DNA of 64,000 nucleotides, taken from contig DVDU01000243.1 of the NCBI GenBank assembly GCA_015296065.1, forward strand, positions 1 through 64,000, read 5' to 3'. Shown here piece by piece: positions 44,436 through 52,505 of the stretch. How positions within the stretch are numbered: the first letter of the stretch is position 1; each line of letters begins with the position of its first letter. This DNA comes from Oscillatoriaceae cyanobacterium M33_DOE_052. GTDB taxonomy: Bacteria; Cyanobacteriota; Cyanobacteriia; Cyanobacteriales; Laspinemataceae. Below the pieces are notes generated by a model, which saw only the letters and a program-made list of their open reading frames with translations, did no database searches and was not told where the DNA came from. Both the position numbers and the translations under genes were made by a program.

Positions 44436-45263
44436 TCAGGACACAGATTGAATCCGACCGTAAAACTGGCCGCGAATCTTCACGGTTACGGGCTCTTTGG
44501 CGCCCAAGTCGGTGTCGGAGGGCTGTTCGCTCTCGAAGATGCCACCGATTTCGCCAGTGGTAGGATCTACCTTGGATACTTGGAGGGAGATTTTGCCTTG
44601 ACGAATTTCAGCACGCTTGACGTTGGTGCGGGCAAGCTCTTCGGCATCAGCACCAGCGGGGAGAGCCACGGCATTATCATAACCAGTGGCTTCGCCGCGT
44701 CCTTTGGGGTCGAGGAAGCCAGAAGAACGGTAAGAAGTCACCTTGAATTTGCCTTCAAAGTCCGTGGAGGTATTGATGCTTTCCAGTTTGGGCTGAGTGG
44801 TAGCCACTAGGTTTTTGATGGTAAACATGAAAGGCACCTCTTCGCCACCGGGGAGCATCACCGTCGTCGGCTGGAAGTCGATACCATCTCGTTCAATGAA
44901 GGTGAGACTGCCATCAGAATTAGGCTTCAGTGGACCTTCAATTTGAGTCAAGCTGGTGGTGTAACGGGTCAGCAGTTTGCCCGGGACGAATTCCTTCTCT
45001 TGGCGCTTGGTGGCCGGTTCTTCCTCGACAAAATACTCGGTTGGCTGCAAGCAGAGTTCGCTCAGACTGTAGGAGGCGCCGGATTGGACGGGGATGGATC
45101 CCCGAGCGGTTTCCGACAGTTCGGGACAGTTATTGGCCAGTCCAGTGTTGACGATATCATCGTAGGTGAGCAACTCGCTGGAAGTGGAAGGAGCTTCACT
45201 ACAAGCGGCGAGCAGCCCGAAACAGAATGCTAAGAGTGCAGCTATTAAAGCGCGATACCTCAT
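44436..45263 (-). CDS. psbO: photosystem II manganese-stabilising protein PsbO
   Basis: A 275-residue lumenal extrinsic subunit that stabilises the Mn4CaO5 water-oxidising cluster. Signal sequence ALIAALLAFCFGLLAAC at residues about 5-21, then the mature start LTYDDIVNTGLANNCPEL. The two conserved cysteines (ANNCPEL and SELCLQP) form the family disulfide. Further signatures: FVPGKLLTRYTTSL, GIDFQPTTVMLPGGEEVPF and ATGYDNAVALPA. ATG 45263 has GAGG 6 nt upstream; the open frame to 45440 runs through repeats and is not used. Lipobox-like LAAC precedes the mature region, so lipidation is conceivable but unproven. Confidence 0.97.
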   Translation of the reverse strand: MRYRALIAALLAFCFGLLAACSEAPSTSSELLTYDDIVNTGLANNCPELSETARGSIPVQSGASYSLSELCLQPTEYFVEEEPATKRQEKEFVPGKLLTRYTTSLTQIEGPLKPNSDGSLTFIERDGIDFQPTTVMLPGGEEVPFMFTIKNLVATTQPKLESINTSTDFEGKFKVTSYRSSGFLDPKGRGEATGYDNAVALPAGADAEELARTNVKRAEIRQGKISLQVSKVDPTTGEIGGIFESEQPSDTDLGAKEPVTVKIRGQFYGRIQSVS

Positions 45264-45309
45264 GGTTAACCTCAATAAAAGAATGTAACAAGTATCCGGC
45301 GGCGCGGTC

Positions 45310-45571
45310 TGTAGAAACCGGGAAGAGGCGCCAAAATTTCTGGTCAAAAACCAAGTAGGGACAAGGCATGGCTTGTCCTTACGAAACCCGGTTTCTTCTG
45401 GCAGGGGGTATTCCCCAGCCCCAACAGGCTGCCACAGCATTTCTACCCTACTGGAAAGTGCGATCGCTTTTCAATCGGGTAGAATTACTCGCTCCCAGTG
45501 GTGTGGCGGCGGCTTCCCACCAGTAATAATGCCTATAACCAGCAAAAGACCGGTGCGGCTCCGGTTTTTTG
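45310..45571. other. psbO upstream region: repeats and an orphan terminator-like hairpin
   Basis: Contains GAAACC-GGTTTC repeats, a GTAGGGACA palindrome copy (45357-45380) and a HIP1 site. ACCGG-TGCGGCT-CCGGT (45549-45565) followed by TTTTT on the plus strand has no obvious gene before it. No coding sequence was found in 45264-45728. Confidence 0.5.
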
Positions 45572-45662
45572 GCTGGACCAGCATAGGGCGCAGGTGGGGG
45601 CTGTCTTTGGATTTTACCGAAAAACTGCGTTAGATTTTAAGGAAAAACTGCTGCTAATGTGG

Positions 45663-45689
45663 TATAATGCCAGCGTCCCACCTTGGGAC
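45663..45689 (+). promoter_or_regulatory. promoter -10 with short hairpin before the 45729 gene
   Basis: TATAAT at 45663-45668 preceded by TGTGG (extended -10-like). A small stem GTCCC-ACCTT-GGGAC (45675-45689) would be at the very 5' end of the transcript. The -35 is unclear. Confidence 0.45.
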
Positions 45690-45728
45690 AGCTTTTAAAT
45701 TAGTGAAAGACCGCGGGCGGTATTGAAA

Positions 45729-46121
45729 ATGACTGAAGATGAAGATTTTAAGAAGGCACCCTTGCCACCAGAGTTAACCGAACCGACAGGTCTGCACAGC
45801 GATCGCTCTCTGGTGGGAACTGATGCCATAGCCGATGCCGTTCGCATTTTAGCCGAAAAACATCGCAGTGATTGTTTATCACTTTTAGCCCTACTGCGGC
45901 TCTTAGAAAATTTACACCGGGAGATTAGGGAAGAGCTATTTCTCGATACATTACCCACTAATCGACAGGATTTGTACGCCCTCCTCAGAGATATGGAGGC
46001 AGAGGGAGGATGGCCTTATATCCCTCGCCCCAATCTCCGCGCTGTCATAGAACAATTGTCAAGTGAAGCCGATGATAATCCTGCTCATACTCAGATCAAC
46101 TTTTCTCCAGACAATCGATAA
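45729..46121 (+). CDS. conserved hypothetical protein
   Basis: A 130-residue soluble, acidic protein. It has a helical middle (AIADAVRILAEKHRSDCLSLLALLRLLENLHREIREELF, cut in words) and a C-terminal domain with LLRDMEAEGGWPYIPRPNLRAVIEQL. No family recognised; similar short proteins occur in cyanobacteria. A TATAAT box and small hairpin lie upstream. ATG 45729 is preferred to the TTG at 45723. Confidence 0.65.
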   Translation: MTEDEDFKKAPLPPELTEPTGLHSDRSLVGTDAIADAVRILAEKHRSDCLSLLALLRLLENLHREIREELFLDTLPTNRQDLYALLRDMEAEGGWPYIPRPNLRAVIEQLSSEADDNPAHTQINFSPDNR

Positions 46122-46325
46122 ATTATATCCCTTGGCTTTGGCTGATCCTCAAGTAATTTAAAGATGAATGAGATGTTCAAGCAATTAAAATGGTTACTTA
46201 AATAGCTCCAAATATTGTTGGGCTAATTATTGATTTTTTGAAGATAATTCAGCTCACAATAAATTATAGCCAATTGCCGGTTTACAATCTCGATTATCGC
46301 TTCATAAACCGGCAATGGCAGGTAA

Positions 46326-47585
46326 TTAAATTTCGGTAGCTGTCAATCTTAGGGTATAATCAGTTTCACCTTCAACTTGCAAAACGCGGACAAAGTAGGT
46401 TCCGGCGACCAAATTATCTATAGTAATAGTCTCTTGGACATTACCAAGCTCAGAGGATGAGTCGATAATTTCCCCAGAGTCAATTATGCCGTTGCCGTTG
46501 GCATCTCGGATCAGTTCCAAATCAGCATCAGCATCATCACTTAAACCACTGAGAATGGCGCTAAAACTACTGGCTGCTGGAATACCGAAGCGATAGATAT
46601 CAGCGGGGTCATCATTATCTAGAGAGCCACCTTCGCTGCTGGTGCCGGTGAGAGTATCTAGATTATCAGCATTGTTGAGGTTGTTTTCAGAATCGGTATT
46701 AGTATCAGTGTCGGTGTCGGTGTCGGTGTCGGTGTCAGTAGAATCACTAGATGTCCCAGAGACGGGCTCGCCGGTACTGGAGAGAAAATCTGATTCACTG
46801 AGGAGACTCACGGCCACATTCTGGAGGATGGCGATGACTTTGTTATTACTGGCAAGGGAAATGACAGCGCTCTCTACCAGGCTGTTATCGGCACCAATTT
46901 GGTTGCTGCGGCTAAATGCGAGATCGTCGAAACTCAAATCACCACCTAAAACGAGAAAATCTTCGCTGTCGTTGTAGTCGGTAATCAAATCGGCTCCGGA
47001 AACATCAAACCCTTCGGTGGATGCTTGCAAGACAAAGAAATCACTGCCACTACCGCCGGTGAGGCTGTCGGAACCCAAGTCGCCGAAGAGAAAATCGCTA
47101 TCGGAGCCACCAACTAAATTATCGTCTCCGCGTCCGCCGCGTAGGGTGTCGGAACCGTCGGCACCGTCGAGACGATCGTTCCCGGCATTGCCATTTAAAA
47201 AGTCATCCCCAATGTCGCCAAAGAGGAAGTCATTATCGTTACCGCCAAATAAGTTATCGCTGTTGCGTCCTCCCCAGAGGGTATCGTTGCCGTCGTCACC
47301 AAAGAGAAAATCATCCCCGGTATTGCCGTGTAATTCGTCGTTGTCTAAATCCCCAAATAACGTGTCATTTTCATCTAATCCGAAAATTATGTCGTTATTT
47401 TTACCCCCCTGCACGATGTCGTTACCGTCATTACCGAAAATTACATCGTTGCCTCGGTTGCCGTTGATATTGTCATCACCCTCTAGACCATTAATGGTGT
47501 CGTCGCCGTCGAGACCGAGAATCACGTCAGCCTCGATCGTTCCGACGAGGATATTTGCCCCTGGATCGCCAGTTATGTTTGCCAT
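46326..47585 (-). CDS. RTX calcium-binding repeat protein with C-terminal PPC-like domain
   Basis: A 419-residue acidic protein. Residues about 5-180 are tandem GGxGxD-type nonapeptides (GDDTINGLEGDDNINGN, GNDGNDIVQGGKNND), which bind calcium as a parallel beta-roll. The GxDxF end (DSLTGGSGSDFFVLQ) leads to a cap domain. A Thr-Asp tract (six-base repeats at about 46700-46737) then links to a C-terminal domain resembling the bacterial prepeptidase PPC fold (YRFGIPAASSFSAILSGLSDDADADLEL, GTYFVRVLQVEGETDYTLRL). It has no Sec signal, so type I secretion is likely. Chosen start MANITGDPGAN at 47585. Confidence 0.88.
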   Translation of the reverse strand: MANITGDPGANILVGTIEADVILGLDGDDTINGLEGDDNINGNRGNDVIFGNDGNDIVQGGKNNDIIFGLDENDTLFGDLDNDELHGNTGDDFLFGDDGNDTLWGGRNSDNLFGGNDNDFLFGDIGDDFLNGNAGNDRLDGADGSDTLRGGRGDDNLVGGSDSDFLFGDLGSDSLTGGSGSDFFVLQASTEGFDVSGADLITDYNDSEDFLVLGGDLSFDDLAFSRSNQIGADNSLVESAVISLASNNKVIAILQNVAVSLLSESDFLSSTGEPVSGTSSDSTDTDTDTDTDTDTNTDSENNLNNADNLDTLTGTSSEGGSLDNDDPADIYRFGIPAASSFSAILSGLSDDADADLELIRDANGNGIIDSGEIIDSSSELGNVQETITIDNLVAGTYFVRVLQVEGETDYTLRLTATEI

Positions 47586-48010
47586 ATCGGAAAAATCGCT
47601 CCACAAATAACAAGGCGGCGAATGGGTCTAAGCCCAACTACAAACATCAAGAAAATTAAATGTAGCAGCTCCTGACCTGTATCCTGTTCCGGTTCTTGCC
47701 CGGGAATATGCGCTGCCGGATAATGATTATACGATAGCTTCCCAGGCAGCAACCGCGCTGGTACTCCGGCTGGGAGGTATGAATTTCTAGGCGCCAACCC
47801 TACCCAAGCAATTTTATATATATTTTTTTCAGAAAAAAATTACTCCCCCAAAAAAACCGGGTTGTTCAGACGAGGAATCTTGTCTCATTATCTAGGACCT
47901 ACTGCAGAAGGTTCCAGAGTAGGGGATGAGTTTTGACCTCTGAGGATGGGGATGGCGAGAAAAATTTCATAATATGATTGTGATTCTCGAGGCAGGAGGC
48001 GGATGGCACC
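47586..48010. other. intergenic region between RTX gene and phosphohexomutase
   Basis: Holds a GGGTCTAAGCCCAACTAC repeat (about 47625-47645) and an AT-rich stretch with ACCGGGTT. The divergent starts on either side imply promoters, but I cannot place them confidently. No gene is visible. Confidence 0.4.
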
Positions 48011-49477
48011 GTGGGTGAAAATTATGGATTGCGGAGTGGTGAAAATCCGATTAAGTTTGGTACGGATGGCTGGCGGGGTCGGATTGCGGCGGACTACACG
48101 TTTGCGCGGGTAGCGATCGTGGCGCCAGCGGCGGCAAGGGTTTTGGCCGAAGTGTATGGAAACAGTGGCGATAACCGGAAAGTGCTGGTGGGTTACGATC
48201 GCCGCTTCATGGCGGAAGATTTTGCCCGCACGGCAGCGTTCGCCATAGCAGCAGCCGGATTTGAAGTCTGGCTATCAGACAGTTACGCTCCCACCCCGGC
48301 TTTTAGCTGGTTGGCTAACACCCAGAAGGCTTTAGGGGCAATTGTGATTACTGCCAGTCATAATCCAGCGGGATATTTGGGGTTAAAGGTTAAAGGAGCT
48401 TTCGGCGGGTCGGTGGGGCCGGAGATAACCCAGCGGATTGAAGCGTTGATCGAGGAAAACCCACCAATGGGGGCAGTCGATCGGTTCCCGGTACAAACAT
48501 TCGACCCCTGGCCAGCTTACTGTGAAATGCTGCGGCAGAAAGTGGATTTAGCGGCGATTCGTCAAGCTATTTCTGCGGGGAAATTGACGGTATTTGCTGA
48601 CGTGATGCACGGTGCAGCAGCCACTGGTTTGGCGCGAGTTCTGGATGTGCCAGTGCAGGAAATTAATGGCGATCGAAACCCTCTGTTTGACGGGGGGGCA
48701 CCGGAACCCCTGCCTAAATACCTCTCGCGACTGTTTCGGGAGGTGGTACGCCAAGGGAGGCAGCAGCAGGATGCTCTGTGTGTGGGTTTTGCCTTTGATG
48801 GGGATGCCGATCGCATTGCGGCGGTGGATGGTCAAGGCAATTTCCTCAGCTCTCAAATTTTAATCCCCATCCTGATCCAACACCTAGCCCAGCGGGGGGG
48901 TAATGGTGGCGAAGTCATCAAAACTGTGAGCGGTTCTGATTTAATCGCTCGTGTGGCGGCTCTGTATGACTTGCCGGTGTTTGAAACGCCGATCGGCTAC
49001 AAGTACATCGCCGATCGGATGTTACAATCGCAAGTTTTGCTAGGCGGAGAGGAATCTGGTGGCATTGGCTATGGCACCCATGTGCCGGAACGAGATGCTT
49101 TGCTCTCGGCTCTTTACGTTTTAGAAGCGATCGCCCACTCTGGCTTTGACCTGTCGGAGATTTACGCCGACCTCCAGGCAAAAACTGGTTATACCTTTGT
49201 GTACGATCGCATCGATTTGCCTCTGGCGAGTATGGAGGTGCGCTCCCGTCTCCTCTCCCAGCTAGAATCAAGTCCTTTCAGCACCATTGCGGGTTTAGTG
49301 GTGGTAGATGTCCTGGCGGTTGACGGTTATAAATTCCGCTTCGCCGATGGCAGTTGGCTGCTGATCCGTTTCAGCGGGACAGAGCCAGTGTTGCGGCTTT
49401 ATTGCGAGGCTCCTACTTGGGATCAAGTGCGTCATACCCTGGCTTGGGCAAGAGATTGGGCTAATTCCGTGGTTTGA
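48011..49477 (+). CDS. phosphoglucomutase/phosphomannomutase family protein
   Basis: A 488-residue alpha-D-phosphohexomutase that interconverts hexose 1- and 6-phosphates. All four loops are visible: phosphoserine loop TASHNPAGYLG (about residues 118-128), metal loop FDGDADR (about 261-267), sugar-binding loop GEESGGIG (about 348-355) and phosphate-binding RFSGTEPVLR (about 454-463). The start is GTG 48011. Glucose versus mannose or glucosamine specificity cannot be told from sequence; the GEESGG loop favours glucose/mannose substrates. Confidence 0.93.
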   Translation: MGENYGLRSGENPIKFGTDGWRGRIAADYTFARVAIVAPAAARVLAEVYGNSGDNRKVLVGYDRRFMAEDFARTAAFAIAAAGFEVWLSDSYAPTPAFSWLANTQKALGAIVITASHNPAGYLGLKVKGAFGGSVGPEITQRIEALIEENPPMGAVDRFPVQTFDPWPAYCEMLRQKVDLAAIRQAISAGKLTVFADVMHGAAATGLARVLDVPVQEINGDRNPLFDGGAPEPLPKYLSRLFREVVRQGRQQQDALCVGFAFDGDADRIAAVDGQGNFLSSQILIPILIQHLAQRGGNGGEVIKTVSGSDLIARVAALYDLPVFETPIGYKYIADRMLQSQVLLGGEESGGIGYGTHVPERDALLSALYVLEAIAHSGFDLSEIYADLQAKTGYTFVYDRIDLPLASMEVRSRLLSQLESSPFSTIAGLVVVDVLAVDGYKFRFADGSWLLIRFSGTEPVLRLYCEAPTWDQVRHTLAWARDWANSVV

Positions 49478-49479
49478 TG

Positions 49480-49741
49480 TTTGTTCTTTGTTCTTTGTTC
49501 TTTGTCCCAAGGTCATTTGTTCTTTGTTTATTCATACAAATGAGAAATAATGTAGGGTGGGCAGTGCCGACGATTAGCGCCTTGCGCCGATTGACAGAGA
49601 TTTTATTAGGCACTGCCCACCCTACGCCTTATTTATATAAATAAGAGTGAATTTCTCGCCATAGTCAAAGGAAAAGTGACAAATGACAAAGGACAAAGGA
49701 CAAAGGACAAAGGACTAAAGACAAAGGACTAAAGACAAATG
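49480..49741. repeat. heptamer arrays and a miniature inverted repeat before rdgB
   Basis: Heptamers at 49480-49530 and 49674-49741 surround an inverted-repeat element at 49552-49625. The second array ends exactly at the rdgB start codon and supplies its AAGGA-like ribosome site. Confidence 0.85.
49552..49625. mobile_element. 74-bp miniature inverted-repeat element, GTAGGGTGGGCAGTGCC ends
   Basis: GTAGGGTGGGCAGTGCC (49552-49568) is the exact complement of 49609-49625. A second full copy is at 58851-58922, and part of the end sequence appears near 63870. No transposase is encoded. Confidence 0.8.
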
Positions 49742-50335
49742 ACCGAAAAAACAATTTTGGTGGTGGCGACGGGAAACCCGGGTAAGGTCCGGGAGATGGC
49801 GGCTTATTTAGGTTCCGAGAATGGGGAGTGGGAGTTGCGGCTCAAACCAGAGGAAATGGAGGTAGAGGAGACGGGGGCGACATTTATGGAGAATGCCTGT
49901 TTGAAGGCGGTGGCGGTGGCGTCCGCTACCGGAGAATGGGCGATCGCAGATGATTCCGGTTTAGAAGTGGAAGCCCTCGGAGGGTCTCCAGGAGTGTATT
50001 CTGCCCGTTATGGCGCCACTGATGGGGAGCGGATCGATCGCCTGCTGCGGGAATTGGGCTCTGAAGAAAACCGCAAAGCCCGCTTCGTCTGTGCCATAGC
50101 GATCGCCCGTCCCGATGGCGTGGTAGCCCTGCAAGTGGAAGGAACTTGCCACGGAGAAATCCTCCACACCCGCCAAGGCACTGGCGGTTTTGGCTATGAC
50201 CCCATTTTCTACGTCCCTTCCATCGGCAAGACTTTTGCCGAAATGACCCCAGAAGTGAAGCGACACCACAGCCATCGCGGTGAAGCCTTTAGGCTGCTGC
50301 TGCCCCAGATCCGCTCTTGCCGGGATGACACCTGA
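49739..50335 (+). CDS. rdgB: XTP/dITP diphosphatase
   Basis: A 198-residue Ham1/RdgB protein that hydrolyses non-canonical purine triphosphates (dITP, XTP) to monophosphates, keeping them out of DNA. N-terminal nucleotide motif VVATGNPGKVREM, then EVEETGATFMENACLKA, catalytic ADDSGLEV (residues about 79-86), SARYGA, and GTGGFGYDPIFYVP with KRHHSHRGEA near the C-terminus. The stop codon overlaps the left end of the inverted-repeat element at 50335. Confidence 0.96.
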   Translation: MTEKTILVVATGNPGKVREMAAYLGSENGEWELRLKPEEMEVEETGATFMENACLKAVAVASATGEWAIADDSGLEVEALGGSPGVYSARYGATDGERIDRLLRELGSEENRKARFVCAIAIARPDGVVALQVEGTCHGEILHTRQGTGGFGYDPIFYVPSIGKTFAEMTPEVKRHHSHRGEAFRLLLPQIRSCRDDT

Positions 50336-50430
50336 TATCAAGTCTGTTCGCATCGTTTGGACAATTCCGGGGCAACCACAGGGGGATTGCCCCCTCAGTT
50401 ATTCACAAACGAAGCCAGAGGACTTGATAT
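50335..50430. mobile_element. miniature inverted-repeat element, ATATCAAGTC ends (copy 1)
   Basis: ATATCAAGTC at 50335 and its complement GACTTGATAT at 50421-50430, with further imperfect pairing inward (CATCGTTTG / CAAACGAAG). A related copy is at 63359-63476, sharing the interior TTCCGGGGCAACCACA / TTTCGGAGCAACCACA and AGTTATTCA. No coding capacity. Confidence 0.7.
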
Positions 50431-50484
50431 GAAACATAGGGGATGCAGAGTCTTGTGGCAGAAAACCCGCAGAGAAACGAAAAT

Positions 50485-50530
50485 CCCTGGTCAAGAAGGG
50501 GCAAAGAAACCTTCTGACCAGGGATTTTTG
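50485..50530 (+). terminator. bidirectional terminator between rdgB and glnB
   Basis: CCCTGGTCA-GAAG pairs with CTTC-TGACCAGGG (50485-50498 with 50511-50523, one bulged base) and is followed by ATTTTTG. On the other strand it is followed by GATTTTCG. Suits both convergent genes. Confidence 0.7.
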
Positions 50531-50612
50531 TGAATAAGCGGCCAAAAAACCTAATAACAAAGGACTTTTGACATTTGTTTGGGGTTTAGGGCCGCCAGGA
50601 AACTGGCTCCGG

Positions 50613-50987
<375 letters not shown>

Positions 50988-51056
50988 CTAACTGCAAGGG
51001 TTGTTTGTCATTTGCCTGCATCGTACCTTAGTATCACTGCGAAGCCAAGGTTTTTT

Positions 51057-51070
51057 GTAATTATCGATAC
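51057..51070 (-). promoter_or_regulatory. NtcA-type box upstream of glnB
   Basis: GTA-N8-TAC (GTAATTATCGATAC on the plus strand; the motif is palindromic). On the minus strand TACTAA follows about 23 bp later as a possible -10, the geometry of NtcA-activated promoters. The start codon is 106 bp from the box. Nitrogen control of glnB by NtcA is known in other cyanobacteria. Confidence 0.65.
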
Positions 51071-51102
51071 AATTAGCCCCAATTAGTCGCCCAACATGGT
51101 AA

Positions 51103-52173
51103 CTATTGCGGTTCTGTGTCAGGGAGCAGGCATTTATCAGAATCGCAGCCAGCAGGACCGGATTCTGGACTCATGCCCCAGTCATACTGAGCCAAGGCGC
51201 TGTGAAAATCATCGGTTTTCCGTCGCTGCTGAACTTCTTCGAGTAATTGGTGATATTCAGCTTCAGAAATTGGCTCGAATGGCAAGCGGGGAAAGGATTG
51301 GTGGTCATCAAATCGCGCCAGCAACGCCGCTGAGATATAACCCTCATCGTTACGGATGGTTTCATAGATGCGGTTGCCCAAGGCTTCAATTTCTGACTCC
51401 CGCAGCTCGATCGTGGCACTGGTGTTATGCCTTGTATAATGCCGCTGCACCTGCATATAGAAGTCAAACTGTGCCAGGGCAGAAAACTGGGAAACATCGA
51501 TTTCCGAGATTCCAGGCAAGTTCGCCCAAGATACAGCCACAGGGATTTCTACCAGCCATTCGGTGCAAAGCGGGGAAAACGGATCGTTTAACAGATGTCC
51601 GTTTTCGTCTTTATCGGACTGGGAGGGCACGATTTTGTAGCCATAGTCGATGCAGGCGAGGGCCACCGGGTCGTTTTTGCGGAAGGTGACACGGCGGATG
51701 AACCGTTGGGATTTGGGAGGATGCCAGCCGGGAGAGGCCCCAGTGAGCAGGGATTTGGTGCCCGAGGGTTGCACGGTGGTGCAGCGGTTGGGGCGCTTCA
51801 ACCCGTGGCGATCGCAATAGTCCCACACCGTTTGATGAACCTGTACCCGCCACCGCGTCAGATATTCCGCCTCTTGCGCCTTAAATAATAACCCCTGGGG
51901 CGTCTCGGGACGACCAGCGGTCCACCAACGCAGCCATTCCACCCCAAAAGCGTGAACGAAAAAGTCAAATAGTCCCGTAAAAGATACACCTACGATCGGG
52001 TCAATTTCCCGACTGTATTGGTAGCGCGGCTCGATAAACTTATGGTTGAGCAGCGTTGCCACAGATAGGGCAGCAGCGGTGAAAGCCTCCTCCTGTTCTT
52101 TATCGTTCTCCGGGTCAATTTGGTTGAGGTGGATCTCTGCTAAATTGCAATGAAAATTCGAGCCGATAATCTC
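51103..52173 (-). CDS. nrdJ: class II ribonucleotide reductase, exon 2
   Basis: The 3' exon, 356 residues plus stop. It starts with the catalytic Glu of NPCGE (EIIGSNFHCNLAEIHLNQ) and continues through VATLLNHKFIEPRYQYSREIDPIVGVSFTG-type barrel sequence. PSGTKSLLTGASPGWHP is the conserved substrate-binding loop. It ends with a Cys pair (GCDSDKC), the usual C-terminal thiol relay. An in-frame ATG at 52062 makes it look like a separate short gene, but 37 conserved residues precede that ATG. It joins exon 1 after removal of the 332-nt intron. The enzyme makes deoxyribonucleotides using adenosylcobalamin. Confidence 0.93.
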   Translation of the reverse strand, partial: EIIGSNFHCNLAEIHLNQIDPENDKEQEEAFTAAALSVATLLNHKFIEPRYQYSREIDPIVGVSFTGLFDFFVHAFGVEWLRWWTAGRPETPQGLLFKAQEAEYLTRWRVQVHQTVWDYCDRHGLKRPNRCTTVQPSGTKSLLTGASPGWHPPKSQRFIRRVTFRKNDPVALACIDYGYKIVPSQSDKDENGHLLNDPFSPLCTEWLVEIPVAVSWANLPGISEIDVSQFSALAQFDFYMQVQRHYTRHNTSATIELRESEIEALGNRIYETIRNDEGYISAALLARFDDHQSFPRLPFEPISEAEYHQLLEEVQQRRKTDDFHSALAQYDWGMSPESGPAGCDSDKCLLPDTEPQ

Positions 52174-52505
52174 CAGATTTGTTATCCTAAAGGCTTTTTA
52201 TCCTTTAGTTCTTACCCTTGATTTCGAGTAAGCTCGGCGTACATTTTCAGCTCAATCAAGCTGTCGGGCACTCTTGGGATGATTCTATTCTCAACTCTTG
52301 GTCATTGGTCATTGGTCATTGGTCATTTGACAAGGGACAAGGGACAAGTGACAAGGGACCAGTGACAAGTGACAAAGGACAATTGATGAGTTTCACATCC
52401 TACGCTCTACGGTGGCAGAGGCTTTTAAACCTACTGCTTACCTCGGTATTACCGTCACAGGCTTTACCGATTTTGCCCGATTTTTTACGTGAGGCAAAAT
52501 TATTT
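52174..52505 (-). ncRNA. group I self-splicing intron in nrdJ
   Basis: 332 nt between GGT and GAG codons. On the minus strand: P1 pairs exon CGTGTGGT with internal guide GCCTCACG (52488-52495) and leaves the required U-G at the 5' splice site. P3 TCGGGCA/TGCCCGA is 7 bp (52474-52480 with 52264-52270). P4 is CGGTA/TACCG. P6 is GCAG-AGG/CCT-CTGC. P7 GCGTA/TACGC is 52401-52405 with 52237-52241. P8 is CAGCT-AGCTG, P9 CGAG-CTTA-CTCG, and a further hairpin CTAAAGG/CCTTTAG follows. The intron ends in G (52174). The order P3-P4-P6-P7-P3'-P8-P7'-P9 is canonical. No endonuclease is encoded. Group I introns in cyanobacterial ribonucleotide reductase genes are known. Confidence 0.93.
52296..52383. repeat. 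heptamer array inserted in the group I intron
   Basis: About 12 GTCCTTT/GTCACTT/AATGACC-type heptamers. They lie between the 5' strand of P7 and the 3' strand of P3 (the J7/3 or P7.1/P7.2 position), where extra sequence would loop out without breaking the ribozyme core. Confidence 0.88.

Noticed and set aside
47017-47610. Plus-strand 197-codon ORF across the RTX gene
   Set aside because: Low-complexity Ser/Pro/Lys sequence that is the antisense of the Asp/Gly-rich RTX repeats.
51103-52062. Separate short gene for a ribonucleotide reductase C-terminal fragment
   Set aside because: Conserved residues continue upstream of the ATG to 52173 and join exon 1 exactly across a foldable group I intron, so it is an exon and not an independent gene or a frameshift.
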